Below, piece after piece: positions 22,980-35,134 of a stretch of 64,000 nucleotides of DNA. The notes under the pieces were generated by a model. That model saw only the letters and a list, made by a program, of their open reading frames with translations. It searched no databases and was not told the DNA's origin. A program made the translations under genes and the position numbers. The stretch's first letter is position 1, and every line of letters starts with the position of its first letter. The stretch covers positions 1 to 64,000 of the forward strand of contig BGZK01001013.1 in NCBI GenBank assembly GCA_005406025.1, read 5' to 3'. The stretch is from Eumeta japonica (lineage: Eukaryota; Arthropoda; Insecta; Lepidoptera; Psychidae).

Positions 22980-23105
22980 GCTCCTTAATTCATCGAGGAT
23001 TACCTTAATGATTTATAATACGGAACCTTCTCCACGCGAATACACTTGGCCGGTTTTTTATACAGTTTTAAACTTTGCGATTGAGATTCACCATATTTAG
23101 TTAGG
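22980..23105 (+). repeat. Dispersed repeat 3' end, TTGGCCGGTTTTT type, copy 1
   Basis: TTATAATACGGAACCTTCTCCACGCG followed by ACACTTGGCCGGTTTTTTATA and CAGTTTTAAACTTTGCGATT. It aligns by eye with 24,050-24,185. This tail is characteristic of a widespread lepidopteran repeat (pattern memory). Confidence 0.65.
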
Positions 23106-23689
23106 ACACGGACTAACTTGCTTTACTTGTAGTAGTGTTACTGTTTGTGAAATAACGTGAAGCTCGTAAAGGAATATAGGATTCATGGATCTCATACACG
23201 TTATTAGTTCCCGGTACGCGTGGGAGGCGGATTGATCTCGGAATCGCAAACGGAAATGGAAGCTTATTCTGTGCCTGTCCGGGTCTTAAGATGAAATCTC
23301 GTTGTGTACGGGCTTAATACTTTCAACAACGTCTGTGGCTTAGAAGATTGAGGTACTATCGCAATACAAGTCTCATTGTATTATCGCAGACTGTGCGGAT
23401 ATTGTTATTGTTAAGAGCTCACGTGTTTCCCAAAAGGGTAGACAGAGACTACAGATTTCCATACGGTACGATCTTTGCATACCTCTCTTGCTTCACTGAC
23501 ACCCATCAATCATTTCATGCAAACTCGTCGGTTTCGGATGCTTAAAATTTGAACCTTTTCGATAGGCCACAATTCAATCTGCATAGGATTACTGCACGAA
23601 TAATATAATTATAATATTTTATTATAAATAAAAATACATTAAACATCATGTTTCTCTATTTAACATTCTAGACAAGTATGCAGAAGTAA

Positions 23690-23826
23690 CTTTTTGTCGG
23701 CGACTTCGTCCGCATAAACATGTTAGGTATTTGAATTATTTGTATTGATCACATTCTAACCGGAACCCGTTTCTGGTCCAGCTTCTGACTGATCACGAGT
23801 CTCATATCGATCCTTGTCGTTGGACA
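23690..23826 (+). repeat. Fragment with TTTGTCGGCGACTTCGTCCGC head
   Basis: The head matches that of the repeat at 10,640 in position and phrase. It is followed by a GGAACCCGTTTCTGGTCC, GATCC-rich block. Confidence 0.45.
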
Positions 23827-23870
23827 AGAATGATATCGAACAAGAAGTTGTTCTTGTTCGATATCATTCT
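23827..23870. repeat. Perfect 20-bp inverted repeat, 4-base loop
   Basis: AGAATGATATCGAACAAGAA (23,827-23,846), loop GTTG, then its exact complement (23,851-23,870). In otherwise decayed DNA a perfect 20-bp arm pair suggests recent origin or templated correction. Confidence 0.95.
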
Positions 23871-24049
23871 CAGTTCCATCATCTATACTAATTTTGGTTA
23901 ATTAAAACCTCAACCTCACATTATTAATTTATTATCCAATCTTAACTAAAAAGTTTTATTCGTATACCAAATTAAAAGTTTCATTTAAAATGTAAAGTGT
24001 TAACGTATACACAGATCTCGTATACATCATCAAAATGATATCAAAATAG

Positions 24050-24185
24050 ACCTGACCCTTAATCTCAATGAGGGTTATGTAATAATTTATAGTACAGACC
24101 CCTCTCCACACAAGTATAACCAGCACTCAGCCGGTTTTTATATAGTCCTAAAGTTTTTGCTATTATAATGAGATAAAAAATATTT
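24050..24185 (+). repeat. Dispersed repeat 3' end, TTGGCCGGTTTTT type, copy 2
   Basis: AATAATTTATAGTACAGACC, CCTCTCCACACAAG, then CAGCCGGTTTTTATATAGT and CCTAAAGTTTTTGCTATTAT. Parallel to copy 1 in the same orientation, about 1.07 kb away. Confidence 0.6.
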
Positions 24186-24464
24186 TATTTTCATCACCAT
24201 AATAAAAAGAAGCTATGCAATATATTCCGTATACATCGCATACCTATATTTATTAAATAATGTATTAAGAAAGTTGATGGAAATTAAATGAGTACTGTGT
24301 CACTTTAAATAAGAATCATTCAATTTTCAAGGATTAACGAAACATCTTTTCGTCAACCATTTTATCTATTTTTGTGTACAAAAAAAATGATTAATTTTTA
24401 CTATCGTAAAGATTAAGTAATTGCTTCGGTCCGTATTACCGATGTAGATAAGATTAAATTTCTG

Positions 24465-24690
24465 ACCCTCCTCCGGCGTCAGGGGGCGCCTCGTAGACTT
24501 TTGTCCCACATCCCTTAGCCAATATTTTGACGGAAACAAAGTCACGGCGGGTCAGGTCGCGTTTTGTTTCAATTTAGATATCCAACGAGATTTATTTGCT
24601 TTCGTCCCCCCCTGTTGCGGCGTAATATATAGGTTTTATGTCATAGTGCTCCTCGCCGGCTTGTAAATATTCAGTGAGGCGTGATCAAAG
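24465..24690. promoter_or_regulatory. GC-rich island with a CTCF-like core
   Basis: A compact GC-rich block with AGGGGGCGC at 24,481-24,489, which fits the insect CTCF core, and CACGGCGGGTCAGGTCGCG further on. No coding sequence. Confidence 0.33.
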
Positions 24691-26310
24691 GTATACAGTG
24701 TTATAGCTTGGAGATATATACTATTAGGTCAAAGGTTTGCGGGACCTTTATCCTTGTTTGTCCACTGTTTATGATTGAGGTGATTAAGTAATCCTACTTA
24801 TCAATGTACATAAAAAATATATTTGGAACTTAAGAATTGAATGGAAAAAGTTATATTCGGTATTTGCACGCACGTATAGATATTTAAAAACAAGGGAAGG
24901 ATTTGTAATAAGTTAAAATCAACTTGATATGAAATTTTAATTTTTAGTTATTTAAATAAAAAATAATAAAAAAACTTTAATATTAATATATTACCTATAA
25001 AACTCCGCTGAGTTTATATAGGTGATATTGCACATTGCTCACTTAAGTGTTATTTCATTTTTTAACTTTTATCCTGTTAAAAAATAGAGGTGTGTTTCCC
25101 TATTTCCAGGCCCCGTAATATAAAAATGCACGTTTATCTGCTGATTTTCAATTAAGCTAAAATGCTTAAACAGTCTGTTCTCGCCGATATATTGTCCATG
25201 AATTTGTAGAATCGTAAAAATAAATAATCATTTTTTTAATTCGATCAAAGAGGTTCATGATTGATAACTTACATGTATTAGAAAAAAAAAAGACAAAAAT
25301 ATTTCAAAATTATTTTTAAGTAATTCAATTCAACGGTCATTTATCTGTCTAGTAGTACCCTTTTACTTTCGAAAATATTTCCATAGGTTTTTCTTTTAAA
25401 AGACAACATTTTCCTGTCCATCCGCCCCTTCGATTAGAACCCATAAATTATTTAACGCAAAAATTTCGAAGTAATTTTCATTAATACAAGAGAGGGATAT
25501 AAAATATAAGAAGCTATCCTCTCTGATTTACAATAATCCACCTAGATTGATCAATTAAGCCGATTGCATAAAAAGGGCTCAATTAACTCCTGAATTGGTA
25601 ATTTGACCGTCGATTTAAGCTAAACTTTATAATCGTACGTTTTCAATCTGTTGCGGTTTCATTATTGCGTCAGGCTTTTATCGCTGCTTAGCTGAAACCA
25701 ACACACCTACAAAACTTTTTATTTTCAGAGCTTTGTACTTTAAGATCTCCCAAAGCCACTCGAGCTGTGCGCTGTCAAGGACGATGTGACGAGTGCGGTG
25801 GCTACCGGCTGCTTAAGGTGCTGTCTGATGCACAAACAGTTGTTATAATTGAAGTTAATGATTTGGTCATTTTACCCATGTTCGGGCATTGACCCAAGTA
25901 CTTTCAGATTCGAATGTAAAGATCGATTACGGAAGGATGTATTGAAACGGGATATGCTTCAACTCGTCCTGTCGTAAGATCCGCCAAAATACCACGCACG
26001 CCAGCTATGATGTATATTTTTACATCTTTGAACCTTAAAATACTGAACGACAGGTTTTAATATATCGTAATTTAAGGTGCCACCAAAATGCAATTTAAGT
26101 TTCAGAATATGTTTGTTCTTACCTTCGGAACTTCAATTTAACAAATAATAAATTAATATAATAAATATAAACAACAGATTAAACAACTAATTATTATTTT
26201 TGACTTTAATTTTATTCTAACTATAAGGACTCGCAGGTCTTTCTTGAAAATATTCTTTTGCGCTTGTTAGTGTAAATTTTAATTGTCTTTTTAATTGATT
26301 ACAAAATTTT
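24691..26310. other. AT-rich DNA, no gene seen
   Basis: A short GC-balanced patch at 25,740-25,830 (GCTGTGCGCTGTCAAGG, CGGTGGCTACCGGCTGC) has no assigned content. The remainder is AT-rich. Confidence 0.45.
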
Positions 26311-26314
26311 TAGG

Positions 26315-26790
26315 GTTCCGCAGTTTTAAGCACCCTTTTAGTTTCGCCATGTATGTCTGTCCGTTCGTCTGTTCTGCCTGTTCGTGCTTAACTCAAAGAC
26401 TCTTTGTACTAGATAGCTATAATTTGATAGGGGTATACATATTAATCACGTCCAGAAAATGGTAGAGAAAAATTTGAAAACAATAATTTTAGAGTTTCCC
26501 CTACAGGTAAAGTGGGTATGAATTTATCCCATCTTTCTCGTTTATCCCATCGTGTGGGGCATCGTTGAGTAGCCCATTCGAAAACGTTGTGGGTTTGTGG
26601 AAATGATTTTTCGACTTAGGAATCCGTTTGCGAAATATTAAGCTTTCAAAATACTTATTTAGGATAGTGTAGTGTCCCTTCCCCTAGCGGATAAATAATT
26701 ATTCTTGGATATTTCAGAAAATTCACGGTAGCAATATAAAGTTAAAAGGAAAAGTATCACAGCTTTAAAGCTACCGAGTAATAGTCGTCC
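26315..26790. repeat. Dispersed repeat beginning TTTTTAGGGTTCCGC
   Basis: It opens with TTTTTAGGGTTCCGCAG, continues with CGCCATGTATGTCTGTCCGTTCG, then ACTAGATAGCTATAATTTGATAG, TAGAGTTTCCCCTAC, TTATCCCATCGTGTGGGGCA and GTGTCCCTTCCCCTAGC, and ends near AGCTACCGAGTAATAGTCG. Order and wording match a lepidopteran repeat whose far end is the TTGGCCGG tail found at 22,980 and 24,050. No coding sequence. Confidence 0.6.
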
Positions 26791-28110
26791 AATTTATAAA
26801 ATGCATTTAGATAAGTGAAAAGCAAAATTTGATAAAAGCTCCACTGAAAATTATTTTGATGATGTTGTTGGTTGTAAATTAAGTATTAAATAAGTATTTA
26901 TGAACCATGTAAAATATTAAATTATAACATCCTGAATACCCGTTCTGGACCCGTTTTTTAATGTCATTAGCCTATAAACCGTGAATTCAACTAATAGGTT
27001 CTTAGTATCAACCAAAGAGTCCCATTTTAAGTCCGCATTTTGTGACGGTTAACTACGGAAGCTTACGTTACTAGTGGCTCGATACGCACTCGGCAGGTTG
27101 TTTTTTTGATTTGAAGAGTCGTAATATAATTTAAACTCTCTCCTACTTTCCTTGTATGTTATGTGATCTACAATCCATATCGTTCTGTTTTTGATTACGT
27201 GGCACTGGCTATAAAGGTATCAAATTCAGAATACGAATCATCTTCTCATGAATTTTCTAGTAAATTAAGTAATACGTAACTTGAACGATTTATGAAATAT
27301 ATGAAATTAGTATTAGAACATTCTGTATATAAACTTGGCAGCTAGAATTGGTGCAGCCGAGTTATACACCAATCAAACGAAGGGTAAATTATACGTTACG
27401 TTACCTACTGTGGGTATGATACTTTAATACGAACATCTCGGGATGTAATATATATCTAATATGCATTACAACTGCCGTTTGTGACGGGCTTAAAGCAGTG
27501 TCCACTAAACCACTATACTCAATTCAGTTAAGTATCTTAAAATGAAATTTAAACAACACTACATGATGTAACTCAAACAATTAAGAATAATAATAAAATA
27601 AAATATTTTTTTATAGAAACACTACATCAAGTACTGCATTCAAATTATTTTTCTTCATATGAAGAAGAATTTAAAACATCGCTTATAACCCAATCTCTTC
27701 GAAATTCCTATAAGTATGCTGATTTACTCCAGTGGAAATTGCTTACGTACTCAATTTCGGTGTGGGTAGCCCCACGGGATACGCGATTGTTGCTAAGACG
27801 GCTTACGCATACATTGTTATGTTAGCTTATTGAACTCGCCGAAAATGAAACCGATAGCTTCTAAACGCCACGCCGTAATGATATTGATTGCATTGATGCG
27901 AGAATGGCCGTTAACAACGACGGCCGATTTGCAGTGGATTAGCGGTGAAGGGTATGGATCAGTAGTGCGGTCATTAAAATTTGACATAATATAATACAAT
28001 CAAGCATATCTGCTATGCAGTATATTATTGTAAAGTACATCCGGACTGTAAGTAGGATGTTATCAGTATAGTACATCTTTAATGCTTTAATCTTTTACTG
28101 AGAGAAATGA
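26791..28110. other. AT-rich DNA, no gene seen
   Basis: A 16-bp perfect palindrome, TTCTTCATATGAAGAA, lies near 27,651-27,666. Otherwise nothing was recognised. Confidence 0.45.
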
Positions 28111-28114
28111 ATCA

Positions 28115-28265
28115 GACTGACTGACTGACTGATTAATTTACAGCATAAATGACTAGGTGTAGAACCATTAATTTTTTCATAAGGCTTATAAAGCAGACAC
28201 GAAGATGTTTTAGAAATATCATCTCTAAAGGGGGGTTAAAAGGTGGGCGGTTTTTTATAGAAGAG
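28115..28265 (+). repeat. Dispersed repeat fragment with GACTGACTGACTG start
   Basis: GACTGACTGACTGATTAATT, then GGCTTATAAAGCAGACACG and TAAAGGGGGGTTAAAAGGTG. The layout resembles a common lepidopteran repeat with a tetranucleotide start. Confidence 0.4.
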
Positions 28266-28339
28266 CTATTACTGTTGGAATTACCTACATGATTTTGTTA
28301 TTTTGGTTTTCTTATTCTTCCAATAAAGGAATATCTATA

Positions 28340-29840
28340 TTTGGATTTTAATAAATGAAGGTTCAAAGGGTGTGTAGGAATATTGCTAGTATTGAAGTCA
28401 TGGTCATGAGAACTTTAAAACTTGAAACAACAAGAAAACCTAAAGTTCGTTCGCTCAATGAAATAATATTAATAATATACATACGATGAAATACGCTCGA
28501 ATTCGCATTCAAGTAGTGGACAATTTCGTTGTGAGAAGAACGGCAGTAGGTAGACATCCCACAAGAAACGGCCGGTGAGGACAGACCGACGGAAGCGGAT
28601 TTAATTTAATTATTTTTTATTTAATTAAATTCACTTTCATTCGTTAAATTTAAACATATCCAAGTTGTGGATACGGTTAACGCAAATAAATTAACAGAAG
28701 TCGTATAATGTTTGCTTCAAATTTATACGTAGATGCATGTCAAATTGATATCTTATTTCCATTTAAGAATATGAGCTGTGAGTGCAGTACAATAGCTAAG
28801 AAGAAACATAAACGAAACAGAACGACCGCAAAAAAAAAGAATACGAGCTGCATTTAAAGTAGTTAATGTATGAATTCGAGAATAAGAATCATAATGCACC
28901 CCATTGATGCGTATAATTATAATGTTTTAGTTCTTACATTTAAAACTCCAATATAAATAAAACTTTCATGCATTTGAATGTAATGTTTAGTTTTATCGTG
29001 TAATAAATTGTTTTTTTTTTTTAACTTACCGCCGGAGAGAACGACGAGTTGAATACAATTGTTTTGTAGAAAACACTTTTTCCCGTGACTACAAATACGT
29101 AGCGATTTTAATTATAGTCTCAGCCATTGTGAAAATAATATTAGAAGGATTGACGAAATAGTGCCAAAGCCAGATTCGGACTCGAGCTAAGTTGAAATCG
29201 TATTAAGTCGACGCAAACCGCGCACTGAGACGTAAGATGAGATGATCCGTATCAAAAATTGAGGCTAAAATGGGGAAATAATAAAACACACGTAAATAAA
29301 AAAAAATATGAATAATCGTTTACACGTTTGTATATCCGTTTGTTCGCGTAAAACTCGAGTTTCGTTAAAGGAAATGCATTAGTGTTGAGACATATTAGAG
29401 CGACCAATTTTTATAAGTATGTTTTTCTTAACTTACGCATCTAGTGCGTTCAATACAACCATGGCGTGTTTGTAAATCGTTCCAACCGCATCCTTCGCGC
29501 CTTTACACACAATCATGAATTGCTTTGCGCATTTTTGTCGTCATATATACATAGATATATCCGTTTAAGTGCATTATGATATAAATTCTATTAATACTCG
29601 AAAACACGCTGCAATTACAAGTATCCGAATAGTAAGTTCAATGGTATCTCCAACTATTGTAACTATACCGTTTTGTGCATTGTATTCGTGCGTTTAATTA
29701 AAGCACATAACTGTTTAAGGCGTGCCTCTACGCATGTGCGTCCGTCATAGTTTTTTTAACGCTTAGCGATTTGTCCTTATTGGTTCTAGTGTTCGAACTC
29801 GGTACCGTGAGTACCTATCATCTATAAGCTTCTTACTGGT
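28340..29840. other. AT-rich DNA, no gene seen
   Basis: No coding pattern or strong structure was recognised. Confidence 0.45.
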
Positions 29841-30109
29841 ATTGCAGGTCTTGCAAAATTTCTTATTATCGTACATGAGTAAGTGCGCCCGAAATATTAT
29901 CCGAATAATCGGTCGATCGCCAGAATTCGCGTCTGGAAACATGAAGTCCTATTACTCTGTAATTGAATCGAGGACCTTTACTCGTAACACGAATCTCTTA
30001 CTAATTAAGCCGGCGAGTTCATTAGGCCGAGTCGATATTCCACAGCGTATATATACGTGTGTACATAAGCATTTCCACTGAGAGGGGAAGTTTCAGCTCG
30101 TAACAGGTA

Positions 30110-30525
30110 AGTTCGTCGCGAGCACCTCGTCCGATAAATTAGTAACACATCTAAATTCAGTTATCGGCAAGTGTTGCCGGTTAATTGGGGAGCTCCTAAT
30201 AAAAAAGTTAAGGTCTAATTGGGGGCGCGCGCGCCGCCGCGCTAAGATACGACCGCTCCGGTGTCTCGGGCGAAAACTTCCTAATTGCACTCCGCTTTAC
30301 GGAAATGGGATGGAGCCCGCCCGCGTCATAGCGAAAAACGCCGCCCGGCGGCACCCCACGAGGTGGCGCGCGCGGCGCAGGAACCAAACCGACTTCTCCG
30401 TAATGAAGTTCGCGTCAGCATTGTTAGCATGCGACCATGACGACGTCGGTGGCTCGGCGGCCGCACGGCGGAAGGGCGGTCCCGGAGTCGGCGATGACGG
30501 TTCAACTGGTATTTTTCTCGTTTAT
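30110..30525. promoter_or_regulatory. GC-rich island with a CTCF-like core
   Basis: One of the most CpG-dense stretches in the window (GGGGGCGCGCGCGCCGCCGCG near 30,219). AGGTGGCGC at 30,361-30,369 fits the insect CTCF core. Overlapping open frames on both strands result from the high GC content; neither has a domain. Confidence 0.35.
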
Positions 30526-30559
30526 TTGTTTTGTTTTTATATAAAATATAATTCGTTAA

Positions 30560-31895
30560 TATAGAAACAAAAAAAAAAAACGCATAACTCCGCGTGAAGC
30601 CATGCAGCGCCACACACTCATAGCACGCGGACAAACCCATTGTGCTATCTCCACACGGGTATTATGTAATTATAAGTATTGATACATAACTAACTATATT
30701 CTAATATATTATACACAAATTTATCAAATACTCATTGATACAAAAAAAATAAAACTTCGGCAAAAATGAATATATTATTTATGTATGAAACAAATGACGG
30801 CTTAAATGCTCTTGTAATGCTTGCTCTGAATTTTAATAATACTTATGATTTCCAATATTTCTAAAATCCATCAAAAACATTTCAATTAAAGTAAATTTAC
30901 AGTTCGAAAAAAATGATTTGATACTATTTTATTTATTCGTGCACGTTCATTGTATTGAAACAATAAATATACAGATTATTAAAAATTTTCAATCTTTCTC
31001 ACAATTTGGAACGAAAAAATTCCGAAGAAGAAATGGATACCTTACTTTGACTTAATTTAAAAACGATTCGCTTATATAGATTGAAACGTAACTATGGAAA
31101 CGACTCGCTGACTACTCGCCACGATCTATTTGTTAATTTATTTGTTAACATTGATATATTTGTTAATCTTTATTTATTTGACTCATATGTATTTATTATA
31201 AATGTAATGGACTTACTAATTCGGTTTTCACTCATTCCTGTTCGTTTGAATAGTTTGGAATTTCGCAGATGTATTTCGATACACAATCTCAATAAATAGT
31301 TAAATATTATATTATTCAAAAAACATTTTTTTTTTGTATACGTATTAAAAAAAAAACAAAAAAAAAGTAAAAAAAAAAAATAAAGATAAAATGGTACCAT
31401 AGAGTTCATTTCTTTCTTTATTTTAAGTAATTCAAATAATTACCTTGGTGTAATGATAATATGTAATGGAATTATATTTTATGAGCAGACTGTAATTAAT
31501 ATTTTAAATTAGCGATTATGTAGATGACATCTCGAGCTATCTACTTGTTCTTAATTTCTGTCACAAATTAATGATTAATTAGCACTAGAAACACTATTTC
31601 ACTAATTGAAAAGTATTTTAATGTTAAATTCTTTTATGACAAAACAAAATGTTGAAAAATTATTTTCAGATACTACTGTCAACTGTCAATATATGGGTGC
31701 GTGCGTGCGTGCGTCAGTACATTTGTATCAGCGCTTGGACATTAAGTTTCCATGCTTTATAATAATAAAGTATGGACATCAGTGTTATGATTATGTATGG
31801 CATAAAATCAAATAGAGCTAAACGAGTTTAGGCGGGATTTTTATCTTGCATATTTGAACCGGCCGTAAGTTAATTTTAACTTTAAACAAGACTGC
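30560..31895. other. AT-rich DNA with a (GTGC)n tract, no gene seen
   Basis: Long A and T runs (31,320-31,385). A GTGC microsatellite is at 31,697-31,714. Confidence 0.5.
31697..31714 (+). repeat. Microsatellite (GTGC)4
   Basis: Four and a half GTGC units. Confidence 0.9.
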
Positions 31896-31899
31896 GCAA

Positions 31900-32415
31900 C
31901 GACCTATAAGAAAAAAAACACGAAGACATTTCGCTTTCCTCGGACAGATGGCGCATCGATCGACGTCGCAAACGCCGCTGTGGGCGTCTTCAGCGCACGA
32001 AACCGAAAGCCTTCCGAACCGTTGACGGCCATCTGGACTAGCGCGGCGTGGGCGCCCCGCGGCGTCCGGACACGTCCGCGCCTACGTGCGCCGAAACACA
32101 CGGCACTGCTTATAGGTGGAGGGGGGCGAGAGAGGGAGGGGGTCTAATAAAAAAGTAACGCTCTGGAAATAACTCGCGGAACGAGCCTAGATGGCGCTGG
32201 CAGTCGCCGCGCGAGCGGCCCGATTGTGAACTTAGATTAAAAGCGCGCAACTGTTTGTTGCTTCTATAAGGAAGTCGTCGCTTCTTTGAACTCGCAGGAG
32301 AGCAGAGTCGCGGAAGACGTGGCAGAATAAAGCGGTTTGTTTTCTTTCCTCGCCTTCGGGGGGCGCTCGGTAAAAGTTCGGGCTGTGCGGCGGTTCCTCG
32401 ACGTGTACGCACTCA
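31900..32415. promoter_or_regulatory. GC-rich island with two to three CTCF-like cores
   Basis: AGATGGCGC occurs at 31,946-31,954 and 32,189-32,197, in the same orientation 243 bp apart; GGGGGGCGC is at 32,358-32,366. The block is CpG-rich (GTGGGCGCCCCGCGGCG near 32,049-32,065) and non-coding. This is the densest cluster of such cores seen in the window, a possible insulator or domain boundary. Confidence 0.38.
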
Positions 32416-32419
32416 ATGA

Positions 32420-33915
32420 GAATTATTAATGAACGACACTATATCTTTTCAAATAGCAAATATGTAATATGGCAAATATAATTCTCTTTTCTTATCGAAC
32501 CTGATTTCCCGGAGGCACTTCAATTTTCGTCAGGCCGTATAACATAATAAGAAACTACCGACATCGATCGGAAGCCCTGCACAATATCGAAAGAATGAGC
32601 CTGTTCATGCACTCCTCTAAATTATTGGATTCGGTCGATTCTACATCCTAGAAGAAGCACAAAATTCTGCTCCCATACAAAAACTAAGCAGTCCTACTCC
32701 TCTAAATTGAACGCTCTACTTCTGCACCGATTCTGTATGTAAACGTGCAATCACAGCCGCTTTGTATTTACACTTATTCATTTTTTTCAGTATTCAACTT
32801 GTAGTACTTGTCTATCACTATCAGAAATTCCTCATTATCAATCAATAGACTAGTTATGATTTGACGAATTCGGTTATTTTTAAACTTATTTAACATTGTA
32901 GTTTTCCGCTTTATTAATAAAAAAAGTTGGCAGGCATTCACGAGTAACCTTGTCGAGTCAAGCCCAGAGCGTCGCGTCAATTTAAAATGTCCTGTATTCG
33001 TTCGTTACTACAATCATTTATAAAGAATAAATTATGGTTTAAAAATCTGAGAAAACACGGTATTATCAGTACGGCACTAGAAAGCACTATCCAACTTAAT
33101 TTACTTAAAATATTTCCTTATGATATATACTATACCCTTGTCAGTATTTTAACTTTATTACACGTTAAATGCAAAAATATTGAATTTTGTTCCATGTCTT
33201 GTGTTATAAAAACAAGCATGGTATGTAAATGCTCATTAAAAAAACTTACCTACTGACAACCAATTTTTATAAAAATTAATTGAAAATTGTATTAAGAGTA
33301 ATATTTGTTTAACGTTATGTGTTAATAGTCAACACGTTGTAGTTTATGTTATGTTAAAATTTGTATAATATTTTACATGATTACAAAATAGATTCAAAAA
33401 AGGTTGTCATAAATTTAAATTTATAAAAATCAGGTTTTTGAACTTTAAGCATGTAATTAACTTTTATGCATGCAATAATCATACAACAATTCTATTTAGT
33501 TATGCAACGAACTACGTGAACTAAATCGATTTCAATTTTCGTTTTATAAGAACTATTTTACATTTTCAACTACATAACATTCTAAAGTCAATGCCATCAT
33601 GTTTTTAAAACCTTTCTCTATCATAAATTTTTTTGGTATTTTCGTTAAAAATACTAATTCAAAATTTAATTCCCAATTTCTTCAACTTGTTTGGATACTC
33701 TTTTCGAAGCTTTTTCTCTTAATTGAATGATTAAAATTGCTCCATGTGATTAAAATATATCACATACAGCGTCAGTACATCGAACTTAAATTCGAAAAAG
33801 TAAGCATTCAAATAGAAAGGTCTTAGAGTATTCACGATCCAGCGGAAAAGCCTTGAAAACGGAATGGCAAGATTTTCAATTTCGTATAATCCCATTTTAT
33901 ACCGTGAATAAATCA
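32420..33915. other. AT-rich DNA, no gene seen
   Basis: A short repeated phrase CTCCTCTAAATT occurs twice (near 32,611 and 32,698). Open frames at 32,774-33,256 are AT-driven. Confidence 0.45.
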
Positions 33916-33919
33916 GACA

Positions 33920-34215
33920 CGAGATAGGGCCAGATCACCTGATTGGATCGCGTCGCGTCGAGGACCAATCGCCGCGGACGGCTTTCAAATTGATACAAAT
34001 GGGGAGCGGCCACCGCAATCAGTTTTAGTTAGCCGGCCGCGCTCGAAGCGCTAACATAATGTATTCCTTGAATCCGCGACTAAATCTTATTGCTGGACCG
34101 GGAGAAGCCATTTAGGGCGCAGGGATGATACGTAATTCATTCCCGGGACGTACGGTACTTTTGCTATCGGATCTATCGCGACTACGCGGTCTACCTGTGA
34201 GTTAACGTTTTGCAG
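33920..34215. promoter_or_regulatory. GC-rich island, candidate regulatory element
   Basis: It contains GATCGCGTCGCGTCGAGGAC, CCAATCGCCGCGG, AGCCGGCCGCGCTCG and CCCGGGACGTACGG with no open frame of note. Non-coding with a mixed, information-rich composition. Confidence 0.3.
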
Positions 34216-34219
34216 GTTC

Positions 34220-35130
34220 ATGATAACATCGGGTGTTGTCAATTTAATACGGAGATCACATTTTATTTAATAAGAATTGATTAAACATGAAAATTTGAAC
34301 TAAATTAAATATTCTGTTCCATATTGAATCTGTTACATAATCGTAGTATAGTTAAAGATCCGAAGTCAGAAAAAGCTGTCTTTTGATTGAATCATGTCAT
34401 TTGATTGAATCATCAATCAATCATTCTAAGGACGTACTTAAATATAAAAAAAAAATCAATATAAAAGATTCCAAAAAATCTTTCTGTTGTTAACTGTAAT
34501 TCAGTAAATTTTGATTATTATTTTAATTTATATTAGACTCTTTTAAATGTTTAATGTACTTTCTCCAGAGCCACATAATAGTGCAGTGTATTTTTGATTA
34601 GTTAAAATTTAACTTGTTTTTAAATGGTTGTCACGCTTCAACCCTGCATTTTATATCACCATATTATTTGTTTTACAAAAAAAAATATTAGCAGCAAGAT
34701 TTTTCAGGTAACTTGCTATATTTTTACATTTTTGTATATAATTGTGTTCTCAGAACATTATTTTATTCAATTAACGGATTACAGAAGGTTTTTCTAATGT
34801 TGGTTTCTAAACTAGCATTGAACAACAGGAAAAAAATTTTTGAGCGTTCAATAAAATGATAAAACTTGAACGAAATATATTGCCTTCACTTTTCATATTC
34901 ATCCAAATACCAATTATTTCGTTTTGTAAACTGAAATTACAAAAAATTACAAAGTTATTTAATTATTTTGAAGTAGTACTTGACCGAATTTTTATTTTAT
35001 GAGAATACAGAGGATCGATGTGTGTAGCAAAAAACTACCAGGTCCGCATAGAAGGATCGGTCATTGGTCTGTTTCAGGTTTTATGTCAAGAGAGTAAATC
35101 TGAAAGTCCATAGAAAATAAAAAACTGAGC
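34220..35130. other. AT-rich DNA, no gene seen
   Basis: A small imperfect duplication of TTTGATTGAATCAT lies at 34,382-34,412. Confidence 0.5.
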
Positions 35131-35134
35131 AACC

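Noticed and set aside
29848..30106. Exon between acceptor TATTGCAG and donor AACAGGTAAGTT
   Set aside because: Splice-like pairs of this quality are expected by chance in 64 kb, and the open frame stops before the donor; mentioned only as context for the island finding.
31904..32412. Two Arg/Pro-rich minus-strand frames
   Set aside because: Artefacts of a CpG-rich non-coding island.
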